Source: Gemmatimonadota bacterium (lineage in GTDB: Bacteria > Gemmatimonadota > Gemmatimonadetes > Gemmatimonadales > GWC2-71-9). Taken from it: a DNA stretch of 64,000 nt. A model generated the notes under the pieces. That model saw only the letters and a list, made by a program, of their open reading frames with translations. It was not told the DNA's origin and searched no databases. The DNA lies in the NCBI GenBank assembly GCA_029863245.1, contig JAOTVV010000001.1, forward strand, positions 124,001 to 188,000, read 5' to 3'. Positions 17,479 through 26,676 of this stretch are shown piece after piece. Within the stretch, counting starts at the first letter, position 1, and every line of letters starts with the position of its first letter. Both the position numbers and the translations under genes were made by a program.

Positions 17479-19164
17479 TTACTCCAGGAGTTCGAGATCC
17501 AGCGCTTCGGCAGCGGCGTCCAAGGCCGGATCTTTCTCGCGGTAGAGCCGCAGTCGCCGCTCCCGATCCGACGCCTCGTCCAGGCGCCGCACCTGCGGCT
17601 CCGCCGACGTGGATGGCTCGGTCCCAGCCGCCTTGAACGTGGTGCGCACCCTCCGGCCGACGACCGCCTCGATCGCACCAGCCACGACGGCGCTGGTGCG
17701 TGCCAGCCCCTCGACTTGGGCCTCGCTCCCCCCCACTTCGATGACCAGCTCGTCGCCGTCGAGTGCGACGGGCACGGCGTCCGTGAGCGCCTCACGCAAC
17801 ATCCGTCGCCGCCGGGAGACTTCGTCCAACACTGCCGGCCAGTGGGTGCCGAGATGCTCCATCGTGAGCGGTCCCTCGGCCGGAGCCGTCGGCTGAGCCC
17901 GTGGGGCCCGCTCGGTCTCGCTTGGGGGGGCGGGCGCGGGCGTCGGCACCGTGTCGTCCCGCGGGGGGGCCGTTCGGCGACGTGACGGCAATGCCTTGGT
18001 CACCCCACCAGGTTTGGCGGGCCGGACGTCACCCAGGGCATTGAGGATGTCGCCGAGCGCCACCGTGCGATCGAGCAGCGTCCACTGGAGGAGCAACACC
18101 TCCACCTGGAGCCGGGCATTGGGGCTCCGGCGGATCGCGGCTTCGGCGTCGTTCAGAAGCTTGAGCATCCGCAGCAGGTCGCCCGCCGCGTGGTCCGGCG
18201 CATGTCGATCGATGGCTCCACGGAGGACCTCGGTTACACCCTCCGGCTCACCCCCCAAGAGGCGGACGAGGAACGCCCGCAAGACCTCTCCGGCGCCACC
18301 CATGAACTCCGCCAGGTCTACGCCTGCCTCGACCAGTCGGGCCACGTACGGGAACACTCCGGCCGAGTCGCCACCGGCCACGAGATCGAGCAGTTCAGCG
18401 TACATCTCGTCGTCGATGAGACCGAGTGCTTCCCGGACCCGCGCGGCCGAGATGCGACCCTCCCCGAATGCCACCGCCTGATCCAGCATCGAGAGCGCAT
18501 CCCGCATCCCGCCGCGCGCCACCCGCGCGATGAGCTGCAGGGCCTCGGGCTCGATCTCGATCGCCTCCTGTTCTGCGACAAACTGCAGCCGCTGGACGAT
18601 CGTGGTAGGTCCGAGCCGTCGGAAATCGAACCGTTGCACCCGGCTCAGGACCGGGGCGGCCGTATTGGCGATCTTCTGCGGTTCGGTGGTCGCAAAGACG
18701 AACACCACACGGGGCGGCGGCTCCTCGAGGATCTTGAGGAGCGCGTTCCAGGCTTCCCGCGTGAGCATGTGGGCTTCGTCGATGATGTACACCTTGAATC
18801 GCCCGGCACCGCTCGGCGCATAGGAAGCGCGCTCACGCAGGTCCCGTGCGTCGTCTACGCCGCGATTGCTCGCGGCGTCGATCTCGACCACGTCGAGGTT
18901 CGCTCCACCAGACCAGATGCGGCGACAGGACTCGCACGTGCCGCATGGCTCGCCGTCGTTCCCTCGTGCCTCACAGTTGAGGGCCATCGCCAGAATGCGG
19001 GCGGCGCTCGTCTTTCCAACGCCGCGAGGACCCGTCAGCAGGTACGCGTGGGCCACGCGGTCTCGTGCGACCGCGCCGCTCAACCCCACCGCGACATGCG
19101 CTTGGGCAACTAGGTCGACGAACCGCGTGGGTCGGTATTTCCGGGCGAGGGCGAGATACGTCAT
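17479..19164 (-). CDS. dnaX: DNA polymerase III subunit gamma/tau
   Basis: A 561-residue clamp-loader ATPase. It has Walker A GPRGVGKTSAARI, a zinc knuckle (C-x8-CGTCESC), Walker B VYIIDEAHML and the sensor region FVFATTEPQKI. These are followed by the oligomerising domain III and a Pro/Ala-rich linker (residues 390-440) leading to a tau-like C-terminal domain. I saw no obvious A-rich slippery site that would make a short gamma form. The SRP RNA gene lies directly upstream on the same strand, about 16 bases before the ATG. Confidence 0.96.
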   Translation of the reverse strand: MTYLALARKYRPTRFVDLVAQAHVAVGLSGAVARDRVAHAYLLTGPRGVGKTSAARILAMALNCEARGNDGEPCGTCESCRRIWSGGANLDVVEIDAASNRGVDDARDLRERASYAPSGAGRFKVYIIDEAHMLTREAWNALLKILEEPPPRVVFVFATTEPQKIANTAAPVLSRVQRFDFRRLGPTTIVQRLQFVAEQEAIEIEPEALQLIARVARGGMRDALSMLDQAVAFGEGRISAARVREALGLIDDEMYAELLDLVAGGDSAGVFPYVARLVEAGVDLAEFMGGAGEVLRAFLVRLLGGEPEGVTEVLRGAIDRHAPDHAAGDLLRMLKLLNDAEAAIRRSPNARLQVEVLLLQWTLLDRTVALGDILNALGDVRPAKPGGVTKALPSRRRTAPPRDDTVPTPAPAPPSETERAPRAQPTAPAEGPLTMEHLGTHWPAVLDEVSRRRRMLREALTDAVPVALDGDELVIEVGGSEAQVEGLARTSAVVAGAIEAVVGRRVRTTFKAAGTEPSTSAEPQVRRLDEASDRERRLRLYREKDPALDAAAEALDLELLE

Positions 19165-19180
19165 TGGGGATTGAAGATAA

Positions 19181-19281
19181 GTGCCCCAGGCACCCCGAAG
19201 CGACCCGTGACATCACTTAGCGCTGCTACCTGCACGGTCCTGACGCGGTTCGCGCGCACGGGCCCCCCGGACCTGGGGCAC
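19181..19281 (-). ncRNA. ffs: Signal recognition particle RNA (bacterial 4.5S type)
   Basis: The minus strand carries the SRP core GCGUCAGGACCGUGCAGGUAGCAGCGC: both conserved internal-loop sides (UCAGG and AGCAG) flank an ACC/GGU stem. The ends pair perfectly over 10 bp (GUGCCCCAGG with CCUGGGGCAC), and GCCCGUG pairs with CACGGGU inside, giving one hairpin of about 101 nt. The apical loop is GUGCA, five bases instead of the usual GGAA tetraloop. SRP RNA before dnaX-ybaB-recR is the same order as scr in Bacillus, which strongly supports the call. Ends were set from the terminal stem. Confidence 0.88.
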
Positions 19282-19300
19282 CCGAAAGGTAGCCCCGCCG

Positions 19301-19322
19301 ACCGGCACTCGGCAGTGCCGGT
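19301..19322 (-). terminator. Perfect inverted repeat just upstream of ffs and past the trkH stop
   Basis: ACCGGCACT-CGGC-AGTGCCGGT forms a 9-bp stem with a four-base loop, 16 bases past the trkH stop and about 20 bases before the SRP RNA. No T run follows on the minus strand. It may end trk transcription or insulate ffs. Confidence 0.4.
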
Positions 19323-19337
19323 GCTCGTGCCACGCTG

Positions 19338-20786
19338 CTACTCGGTCCCTCCCCAGCTCGCCCACGTGCTGGGGAAAACGAGGACGAGCAGGGTGTAGAA
19401 CTCGAGCCGCCCTAGCAGCATCAGGAGCGACAGCACCAGATGGGCAGCACTACCCAGATTTCCGTAGTGAGACGCGGGCCCGACCTCACCCAGCCCGGGG
19501 CCGATGCTGCTCATGGCCGCCAAGGACGCGCTGAGGGCAGTAACCAGATCCTCGCCCATGGCCGCTAGCAGTAGCGTGCCAATCCCGTGGGTCACGACGT
19601 ACAGCGCGAGGAACGCCAGAACGTTGTGCAGCACCTCCGGCCGCACCGCGCGTCCGCCCAGCTTGGTGACCACCACGGCGCGGGGATGCAGCACCTTGCG
19701 GATCTCTCCGGCCACGTGCTTGAGCACGACGCCGGTCCGGACCGACTTGAAGCCTCCTCCGGTGGATCCACCCATCGCACCCATGAACATGAGCCCCAGC
19801 AGGATCACTTGGGCAAACGCGGGCCACAACCCGAAGTCGGCCGTCGCAAACCCGGTAGTGGTGTGGACCGCGGTCACGTTGAACATGGCTTCGCGCGCCG
19901 CGTCCGCGCCCCACCCGCCGCGGGAGACACCGAGTGCGACGAACACCATCGCCCACGCCACCGCCATCGATCCCACGTACCAGCGCCATTCCTCGTCGCG
20001 CACCCACGCGCCGAGCCGCCCGCTCAGCACTCGATAGTGGAGGGTGAAGTTCGTCCCCGCCACGATCATGAACAGCATCGTGACCCATTGCGTCACGGCC
20101 GAAAACGCACCCATGGACGCGGTGCGCGTCGAAAACCCCCCGGTGGCTAGGCAGCTCATGGCGTGGTTCACGGCCTCGAACACGTCCATGTCGAGTAGGA
20201 GGTAGAGCCCGGCGAGCATCGCCGTGAGGAGAGCGTACACGCCCCACAACAGCCGCGCGGTCGATGCGATCCGCGGCCGGAGGCGGTCGCTCGGAATCCC
20301 TGGAGCCTCGGCGTGGAATAGCTGTGCCCCCCCCATGCCGAGAAGCGGGAGGATCGCCACGCCAAGTACGATGATCCCCATACCGCCGAGCCAGTGGCTG
20401 ATGCTGCGCCACAGAAGAATGCTCCGCGGGAGATCTTCGATGATCGGGAAGATGGTGGCACCGGTCGTCGTGAAGCCCGAGACGGACTCGAACACGGCAC
20501 CGGCCACGGTGGGGGCCGTGCCGGTCACGATGAAGGGCACGGCCCCCGCCAGCACGATGGCGATCCATCCCAGACCGACGATCGCCACGCCCTCACGCGG
20601 ATTGATCCGGATCTCCCGGGGGGTGAGGCGCCAGAGGCCGAGGCCGAGCACCGCCGTGCCCAGTGATGCCGCCATCCAGGGCACGAAGAGTCCTTCCCCG
20701 GCGGCGTAGACCGTGGGGAGCAGCATGGCCCCCGCCGTCCACATAAGGAGGGCCCCGATGACATGCAGAACCTCGCGGAGGTTCAC
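19338..20786 (-). CDS. trkH: Potassium uptake protein TrkH
   Basis: A 482-residue K+ channel-like subunit with four M1-P-M2 repeats. The filter loops read SVSGFTTTGATIF, LATGGFSTRTASMGAF, VHTTTGFATADFG and MSSIGPGLGEVG, each with the selectivity glycine. The long N-terminal hydrophobic section and the length match TrkH rather than the shorter KtrB. It starts with a GTG overlapping the trkA stop (GTGA), so subunit and gating partner are coupled. Confidence 0.93.
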   Translation of the reverse strand: MNLREVLHVIGALLMWTAGAMLLPTVYAAGEGLFVPWMAASLGTAVLGLGLWRLTPREIRINPREGVAIVGLGWIAIVLAGAVPFIVTGTAPTVAGAVFESVSGFTTTGATIFPIIEDLPRSILLWRSISHWLGGMGIIVLGVAILPLLGMGGAQLFHAEAPGIPSDRLRPRIASTARLLWGVYALLTAMLAGLYLLLDMDVFEAVNHAMSCLATGGFSTRTASMGAFSAVTQWVTMLFMIVAGTNFTLHYRVLSGRLGAWVRDEEWRWYVGSMAVAWAMVFVALGVSRGGWGADAAREAMFNVTAVHTTTGFATADFGLWPAFAQVILLGLMFMGAMGGSTGGGFKSVRTGVVLKHVAGEIRKVLHPRAVVVTKLGGRAVRPEVLHNVLAFLALYVVTHGIGTLLLAAMGEDLVTALSASLAAMSSIGPGLGEVGPASHYGNLGSAAHLVLSLLMLLGRLEFYTLLVLVFPSTWASWGGTE

Positions 20787-22129
20787 GCCGGGAAGTACTC
20801 GCTGACGGCCTGGGCGGCTTCCGGCAGGGTGAACACGACGACCGAGTCACCGACTTCGATCCTGTCGTGCCCTCGCGGGACGACCACCTCCGTCCCGCGG
20901 ACGATGGCGGCCACAATCGCGCCGGCGGGGATGCCAGCTTCCGCGAGCGACTTCCCGGCGATCGGTGACGCCGGGGAGACCGTGAACGCGATGGCTTCAG
21001 CGTCGCTCCCCTCGAACGTCGCCACCCGGGTCACGCTGCCCCGCCGCACATGACGCAGGATCGCGTTCGCCGCGGACAGCCTGGGGCTCACGGCGGCGTC
21101 GAGGCCGATGTGTCGGGCGAGGGGGATATAGTCCCGCTTATTGACCAGCGTGATGACCTGGCGTGCGCCGGCGCGCTTGGCGACCAGCGAGGACAGGATG
21201 TTGATCTCGTCATGTTCTGTCAGGGCGACGAACCCGTCCGCGCCGCCGACGCCCTCGAGCTCGAGCAGCTCGACGTCCGTGGCGTCGCCGTGCAGCACGA
21301 GCACCTTGTCGAGCTCCTCCGCGAGATCCTGGGCTCGCTGCCGGTCCTCGATCAGCAGGGTCGTCTGCACCCGGTGCTGTTGCAGCAGGTGGGACAGGTA
21401 ATACGCCTCGGTGCTTCCGCCGGTGACCATCACGCGTCGAACCGTGGCAGGCTGATAGCCCACCAACTCCAGTGCCGTCGCCACCTCCCCCGCCTTGGTG
21501 GCCACGAACAGATGGTCACCGACGCGGATCTCCGTGTCGCCTCTGGGCACGATGGTCGCGCCGTCGCGCTCCACCGCGACCGTGAGGATGGGCCGGTCGC
21601 CATGCTCCGCGGCGAGATCGACCAGCCGCCGGCCGGCAACGGGTGCCCCGGGTGCCACCATCAAGCCCAGCAGCTGCACCGCTCCGCCTGCGAACACGGC
21701 CACGTCGGTCGCGGCCGTGGTCTTGAGGAGGCGAACGGTCTCGAGCGCCAGCTCCCGCTCGGGGTTGATCAGCACGTCGACGCCGAATGCCGCCGGTCGC
21801 AGGTTGCGGGCATCGCGATAGAACGTGGGGTTGGACACCCGCGCGACTGTTGTGAGCGCCTCGACCTCCCGCGCACTCATGCACGTGACGAGGTTCACCT
21901 CGTCCACGTTGGTCACGGCGAGCAACAACGCCGCCTTCTGAATGCCGGCTTCCTCCAGGGTGGCCATACTCGTTCCACTTCCCTCGACCACCGCGACGTC
22001 CAGATGATTGGCGACGTATTCGAGACGCCGGGGCTCCACGTCCACGACGACGACGTCGTGCTGGAGTCCGACAAGCCGATCCGCCACGTGGTAGCCGACT
22101 TCCCCCGCACCGACAACGACGACATGCAT
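20783..22129 (-). CDS. trkA: Trk system potassium regulator TrkA
   Basis: A 448-residue double RCK protein. The first Rossmann domain has VVVGAGEVGYHVADRLVG and VVVVDVEPRRLEYV. The second begins VMVTGGSTEAYYLSHLL, whose third nucleotide-binding glycine is replaced, so the second site may bind differently or not at all. Each is followed by a TrkA-C domain. TrkA binds NAD(H) or adenine nucleotides and gates TrkH. It follows the short KtrA-like gene by 5 bases and overlaps trkH. Confidence 0.94.
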   Translation of the reverse strand: MHVVVVGAGEVGYHVADRLVGLQHDVVVVDVEPRRLEYVANHLDVAVVEGSGTSMATLEEAGIQKAALLLAVTNVDEVNLVTCMSAREVEALTTVARVSNPTFYRDARNLRPAAFGVDVLINPERELALETVRLLKTTAATDVAVFAGGAVQLLGLMVAPGAPVAGRRLVDLAAEHGDRPILTVAVERDGATIVPRGDTEIRVGDHLFVATKAGEVATALELVGYQPATVRRVMVTGGSTEAYYLSHLLQQHRVQTTLLIEDRQRAQDLAEELDKVLVLHGDATDVELLELEGVGGADGFVALTEHDEINILSSLVAKRAGARQVITLVNKRDYIPLARHIGLDAAVSPRLSAANAILRHVRRGSVTRVATFEGSDAEAIAFTVSPASPIAGKSLAEAGIPAGAIVAAIVRGTEVVVPRGHDRIEVGDSVVVFTLPEAAQAVSEYFPA

Positions 22130-22134
22130 GGAGA

Positions 22135-22803
22135 TCAGCCCCCTGTCCGATCGACGCGAAGGACCTTGGCGATCGTGTCGTCTCGTCCGACCACAATCGC
22201 GAGATCCGACTCCTTGAGTGGCGTGTCCGGGTCCGGGACGGGCTGCAACGTGTCGGTCAGCACGTCATACAACGCGACCACGTTGATGCCGTGTCGCTTG
22301 GGAAGCTCCAGATCACGCAGCGAGTGCCCGATCCACTGATCCGGGATCGCCACCTCCTGCATTGAGTAGCCCCGAGACAGGGGGAGGTAGTCGAAGACCG
22401 CCTTGGAACTGATCCGGTGAGCCAAACGCAGCGCCGCTTGGCGAGCGGGGAATACCGTGTCCGACACTCCGATGGATTCGAACACGCGAGCCGCCTCGTG
22501 GCTCGCGACCTTTACAAAAATCTCCCGCACGTGGAGATCCTTGAGCGCCTGCGCTACCAGGACGCTGGCTGCCAAGTTCTCGCCTGTGCTGAGAATGGCC
22601 GCGTCGACCCCGTCTGCGCCGAGGTCCGCTAGCAAGGCCGGGTCGGTGGCGTCACCCACGATACCTCGCGTCACCATCTCCGCGTGACGGTCGACGACGG
22701 TGGGATTGGCATCGATGCCGATCACTTCGTGGCCCATTTGATACAGCGTCTGCGCCGCCCAAGAACCGAAGTGGCCCAACCCGACGACCAGAAAACGAGA
22801 CAT
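22135..22803 (-). CDS. ktrA: KtrA-like single-RCK potassium channel regulator
   Basis: About 222 residues with one TrkA-N domain (FLVVGLGHFGSWAAQTLYQMGHEVIGIDAN) and one TrkA-C domain (LPKRHGINVVALYDVL through LAIVVGRDDTIAKV). That is the KtrA/KtrC size and layout, and such proteins form octameric rings under KtrB. The ATG of MSRFLVVG is chosen because AGGAGG lies 10 bases before it; the track start 13 residues upstream has no site and overlaps the preceding gene. Probable partner: the KtrB-like gene immediately upstream. Confidence 0.88.
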   Translation of the reverse strand: MSRFLVVGLGHFGSWAAQTLYQMGHEVIGIDANPTVVDRHAEMVTRGIVGDATDPALLADLGADGVDAAILSTGENLAASVLVAQALKDLHVREIFVKVASHEAARVFESIGVSDTVFPARQAALRLAHRISSKAVFDYLPLSRGYSMQEVAIPDQWIGHSLRDLELPKRHGINVVALYDVLTDTLQPVPDPDTPLKESDLAIVVGRDDTIAKVLRVDRTGG

Positions 22804-22841
22804 CCGGGAACCGCCTCCTATCGGACTCGTGGAGCCGAACA

Positions 22842-24239
22842 TCAGCCGACGACAACGTCTTCGAACGCGTGCCGATAATGTGCCCGGCGGCGCTGGGCCG
22901 CAATCGCCATGGACGCCGCGAGTGTCAGCGGGCCAACACGGCCCAGGAACATCAAGAACGTAATGACCAGTTTGCCCGCCGTGGTGAGAGCGGCGGTGAG
23001 ACCCATCGATAGGCCGACGGTTCCGAACGCGCTGGCCGCTTCGAAGGTGGCCCGCACCAGGAGGGTGCGGTCCTGCACGTTCACAGGGAGCTCGGAGATC
23101 ATGAGCACGAACACGGCGGCCGCGAGCACAGCAACCGTTCCCACGGCGAGCCCCGTGGCGAGTGCGACATGCTCGGGTCGCACCGTACGATGGCGGGCCG
23201 AGACCTCGCGTTTGCCTCTGAGATGGGAAACGAACAGGAGCGCCAGAAGCGCCGCTGTGGTGGTCTTGATGCCGCCGGCTGTCGATCCGGGGGACCCCCC
23301 AATGACCATCAAGAGGATCGTGAGCACCACGGACGTATCCGAGATGGTGCCGTAATCCACGGTATTGAAGCCCGCGGTCCGCGCGGTCACCGACATGAAG
23401 GCAGCGTTCAGGGCTCGGGTCACGACGCCCATGCCCCCCAACACATTAGCCGCCTCGAAGACGTAGAACAGCACGGCGCCGCCGACGAGGAGCACCACCG
23501 TGGTCGCCAGCACCAACGTCGTGTGGAGCGACAGCCGGCGCGTGGTGCGCGGGACGACCCGAACCCACACATCGGTCAACACGACGAATCCCAGGCCGCC
23601 CAGAACGATGAGCGCGCTGATCGTCGCCAGGGTCGGCAGGTGCTCTCGAAACCCGACGAGGGATGTCGAGAAGGTCGAAAACCCCGCGTTGCAGAACGCC
23701 GAGATCGCGTGGAACACTGCCGGCCAGACGGCACGCGCCCATCCCATCTCCCCGCCCCACGACAGCCACAGCACCATGGCACCCGCCCCCTCCGCGATGA
23801 AGGTGACGACCACGACGGCGCGCAGCACCGCACGGGGGCTCCCGAACCGGCGGGGCAGGTGTTGCCCAACGGACTGGCCCACGGCCATGGTGGGCCGCCG
23901 CCCGAGCGCCAGGATGATCAGGGTGGCAATCGTCAGAATCCCCAGACCGCCCAACTGGATCAGCCAAGCGATCCAGGCTTGCCCCCACCCAGTGAAGAAC
24001 GTCGCGGTGTCGACCACCACCAGGCCGGTCACGCAGACAGCGCTCGTGGCAGTGAACAGCGCATCGATCACCGAGAGCCGCGGTCCAACGTACAGGCCTG
24101 GAAGCAACAGGAATCCGAGCGTCCCCACGCCAATGAGACCCGCGAACGACAGGGCAAGGAGCTGAACGGCGGGGAGTGTGGCACGCCTCGTCCGACCCTC
24201 CAACTCTGTATCGAAGACCCACCGAAACCGCGGGTGCAC
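22842..24239 (-). CDS. ktrB: KtrB-like potassium transporter membrane subunit
   Basis: 465 residues in the TrkH/KtrB superfamily. The four filter loops are TSAVCVTGLVVVDTATF, SAFCNAGFSTFSTS, VTARTAGFNTVDYG and ASAFGTVGLSMGLT, each with the filter glycine. The second loop and shorter N-terminus fit KtrB, which is Na+-stimulated in other organisms. It is the first gene of the ktrB-ktrA-trkA-trkH run, with 38 bases before ktrA. Having both systems on one transcript is unusual. Confidence 0.9.
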   Translation of the reverse strand: MHPRFRWVFDTELEGRTRRATLPAVQLLALSFAGLIGVGTLGFLLLPGLYVGPRLSVIDALFTATSAVCVTGLVVVDTATFFTGWGQAWIAWLIQLGGLGILTIATLIILALGRRPTMAVGQSVGQHLPRRFGSPRAVLRAVVVVTFIAEGAGAMVLWLSWGGEMGWARAVWPAVFHAISAFCNAGFSTFSTSLVGFREHLPTLATISALIVLGGLGFVVLTDVWVRVVPRTTRRLSLHTTLVLATTVVLLVGGAVLFYVFEAANVLGGMGVVTRALNAAFMSVTARTAGFNTVDYGTISDTSVVLTILLMVIGGSPGSTAGGIKTTTAALLALLFVSHLRGKREVSARHRTVRPEHVALATGLAVGTVAVLAAAVFVLMISELPVNVQDRTLLVRATFEAASAFGTVGLSMGLTAALTTAGKLVITFLMFLGRVGPLTLAASMAIAAQRRRAHYRHAFEDVVVG

Positions 24240-24251
24240 TGGGTCGGCGTC

Positions 24252-25292
24252 CTACGACGCCAACACCCGGGCGATCGTCCCCCCCGCCCAGGTCACGTCG
24301 TCCGCCGACACGTCGAGGTGGGTGACGGCCCGCAGTCGCGTGGGGCCGAACGGCACGAGCAAGACGCCCTCCACAGCCAGACGGGGCAACACCGCGTCGG
24401 CCGACAGACCGTCGCCGACGAGATCCAACATGACGATGTTCGTTTCCGGAGTGAGCGGACGCACTGCCTGGTGGCCGGCCAGGGCATTCGCCAATGCCAC
24501 GGCGTTCGCGTGATCTTCGGCCAGTCGATCAAGATGGTGCTCGAGAGCGAAGAGCCCAGCAGCACCCAGAATCCCGGATTGTCGCATCGCCCCGCCGAAC
24601 CGCCGCCGTGCCTCGCGCGCCTCGTGGATGAACGCCGCACTGCCGGCGAGACAACTGCCCACCGGACACCCGAGGCCCTTCGACAGCGAGACCATGAGCG
24701 ACGCCGCACCTCGCGCGACCCGCGCCGGCGGCACCGAGAGTGCCGTGGCGGCGTGCCAGAGCCTCGCCCCGTCCAGGTGCAGCGGCACGTCCCGGTCCCG
24801 CGTCAGCGCCACCAGCGCATCCCACACGGCGAGGGGCATCACTTTGCCGCCAGCGGCGTTGTGGGTGTTTTCCGCAGCAACCAGGCTGATACGCGGTACA
24901 TGGGGGGATGCCGGGCGCCAGGCGGCCGTCGCCAGCTCCGCCGTTAGAAGACCATCTGGCGTCGCGACCGGTCGTATCTGCGCACCGGCCAGACCGGCAA
25001 TGCCCGCCATCTCGTACAACACGAGATGGGCATTCGCCTCGAGAAGGACCTCCGTGCCCCGATCGGCGTGGAGCCACACCGCCGTCTGGTTAGCCTGCAC
25101 GCCCGAGGGGAAGAAGAGCGCGGCCTCCATGCCCACGAGGTCGGCAATCCGTTCCTCCAGACGACGGGTCGTGGGATCGCCGTCGAGCACATCGTCACCG
25201 ACCTCCGCCTCGACCATGGCCCGGCGCATGGCTGGCGACGGTCGCGTCACGGTGTCGCTGCGGAGATCGACGACGCGGGGAGCCGGCGTCAT
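24252..25292 (-). CDS. Threonine aldolase family PLP enzyme
   Basis: About 346 residues. It cleaves L-threonine or allo-threonine to glycine and acetaldehyde, or acts on related beta-hydroxy amino acids. Signatures are VVDLRSDTVTRPSPAMRRAM, VGDDVLDGDPTTRRLEERIADLVG, ENTHNAAGGKV, HLDGARLWHAA and the PLP lysine in MVSLSKGLGCPVGS. The start is the ATG of MTPAPRVVDLRSD; the 83 upstream residues in the track belong to the next gene read out of frame. The ktrB start is 12 bases past its stop. Confidence 0.9.
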   Translation of the reverse strand: MTPAPRVVDLRSDTVTRPSPAMRRAMVEAEVGDDVLDGDPTTRRLEERIADLVGMEAALFFPSGVQANQTAVWLHADRGTEVLLEANAHLVLYEMAGIAGLAGAQIRPVATPDGLLTAELATAAWRPASPHVPRISLVAAENTHNAAGGKVMPLAVWDALVALTRDRDVPLHLDGARLWHAATALSVPPARVARGAASLMVSLSKGLGCPVGSCLAGSAAFIHEAREARRRFGGAMRQSGILGAAGLFALEHHLDRLAEDHANAVALANALAGHQAVRPLTPETNIVMLDLVGDGLSADAVLPRLAVEGVLLVPFGPTRLRAVTHLDVSADDVTWAGGTIARVLAS

Positions 25293-25320
25293 GTCCCACC
25301 CGCGCCCAGAAGGCCCGCTC

Positions 25321-26184
25321 TCACGCGAGGATCTCCCGCTGCTCCCGTTGGCGCCGCACGAGATCGTACGTCTCAGCCACCTCCGCGCCGACGAGGAACA
25401 CGCACGACATCGCATACACCCAGAGCACGAAGAGCAACACCGCAATGGCGTTGGCGTCCGAGATGAGCTGGTCGATCGTGGCCGTGTTAGAGAGGTAGGC
25501 GCTGTACCCCCGCTTTGCCAGCTCGAACCCCAACGACGCAACGGCCGCAGCGACCACGGCCGTGTCCGGCCGCATGCGTCGGGTGGGGGCGATGGTGTAG
25601 ATCACGTAGAACAAGAGAACCCCGAGCGCATAGGTCGACACGGTCGCCGCGAACCGGCCGAGCCAGGGAACCTGCGCGAACCGGAGCGTGAGGTAGGCGT
25701 TCGCCACCACCAGTACCAGCGTCACGAGCACGAGGTAAAGATCGATCATCTTGCCGCGCAGGTAGGACCGCGTCTCCGACGTGTCGAATACCTCGTTCAG
25801 CGCGGCACGGGTGCCGCTGAAGAACCTGGTTGCCAGCACGAGAAACAGCGGGATACCGAACACCGACAGCTGGGCGCGGCTGTCGATCACCGACGTCAGG
25901 ATGCCCTCGGCCCGGCGGATGGGCCCCTCGGCGGCGCTGGATGAACGGGGCAGCAGGCGATCCAGCAGGGCAGTGAGGTCCTGCATCGCCGGATCCCCGG
26001 TCGAGTGCAGGACCTGCCCAAGCACCGCCAACAACAGCAGAATCAACGGGAGCGACGCCAACAGTGCGTCGAACGTCATGGCGCTCGCCAGGAAGAGTAC
26101 CTTGTCATCGTAGGCACCCCAGGTCACCCGGCGCACAAAGCCCAGCGGCGACGATGCCCACCCCCGACGCCGTGCGGACGGCAC
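25321..26184 (-). CDS. YihY/BrkB family membrane protein
   Basis: A 287-residue integral membrane protein with about six segments. Family motifs include the N-terminal DDKVLFLASAMTFDALLASLPLILLLLAVLG and the repeat-like GTRAALNEVFDTSETRSYLRGKMIDLYLVLVTLVLVVANAYL. Other stretches are YVIYTIAPTRRMRPDTAVVAAAVASLGFELAKRGYSAYL and LLFVLWVYAMSCVFLVGAEVAETY. The family was misnamed RNase BN in the past; its transport or structural role is unknown. The YtxH-type gene lies 20 bases upstream on the same strand. Confidence 0.88.
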   Translation of the reverse strand: MPSARRRGWASSPLGFVRRVTWGAYDDKVLFLASAMTFDALLASLPLILLLLAVLGQVLHSTGDPAMQDLTALLDRLLPRSSSAAEGPIRRAEGILTSVIDSRAQLSVFGIPLFLVLATRFFSGTRAALNEVFDTSETRSYLRGKMIDLYLVLVTLVLVVANAYLTLRFAQVPWLGRFAATVSTYALGVLLFYVIYTIAPTRRMRPDTAVVAAAVASLGFELAKRGYSAYLSNTATIDQLISDANAIAVLLFVLWVYAMSCVFLVGAEVAETYDLVRRQREQREILA

Positions 26185-26204
26185 GACTCGTTCCGTCTCT
26201 CAGC

Positions 26205-26615
26205 TCAGGTCGTCTCGTCCTCTTCCCCGCGCGCCGCGCGCGCTTCCTGCAGGCGCCGCTCCAGCTCGTCGCGCGCCGTGTGAACGGCAGCTCGGCCGGC
26301 ATCGACGGCATCGTGCGCTCCGGCTCGCTTCTCGCGAAACGTCCGACGCGCGGACTCGACGCCCTGCTCCATGCGCTCCTTGGCGCGATCATAGCCGTCA
26401 CCGAGCCGATCCTGCAGCTCCTCAGCCTTGGCCTGAGCGTCGTCGCGGAGTTTGAGCCCGCGGGTCCGCAACACTTCCCGTGTCTCTTCGCCACTCTGCG
26501 GCGCGAGGAGCAGCGCTGCTCCCGCCCCGATCAACAACCCGAGGAAGAACCCACCCAATCCACCACTGGATTTCTCGATGATGATCACCGGCTTGTCATC
26601 CCTCACATGGGGCAT
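26205..26615 (-). CDS. YtxH domain protein
   Basis: 136 residues with a short polar start, one glycine-rich membrane segment (GGLGGFFLGLLIGAGAALLLAPQSGEETR) and a long charged helix (LRDDAQAKAEELQDRLGDGYDRAKERMEQGVESARR). This is the YtxH/general-stress layout. The LAPQSGEETRE motif after the segment is diagnostic. The helix has LEA-like 11-residue spacing. It is likely a membrane-tethered stress protein. Confidence 0.85.
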   Translation of the reverse strand: MPHVRDDKPVIIIEKSSGGLGGFFLGLLIGAGAALLLAPQSGEETREVLRTRGLKLRDDAQAKAEELQDRLGDGYDRAKERMEQGVESARRTFREKRAGAHDAVDAGRAAVHTARDELERRLQEARAARGEEDETT

Positions 26616-26676
26616 GCTGATCTCCCTCCCTTCCGTCCCCTCTCTCGGGAACCACTGAAGGCGGACAGAGATATGA

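Noticed and set aside
17479-19164. Programmed frameshift in dnaX producing gamma
   Set aside because: No A-rich heptamer with a downstream stem was found in the region where gamma would end.
23169-24947. 592-residue plus-strand ORF
   Set aside because: Antisense to the ktrB and aldolase genes, with biased composition and no domain pattern.
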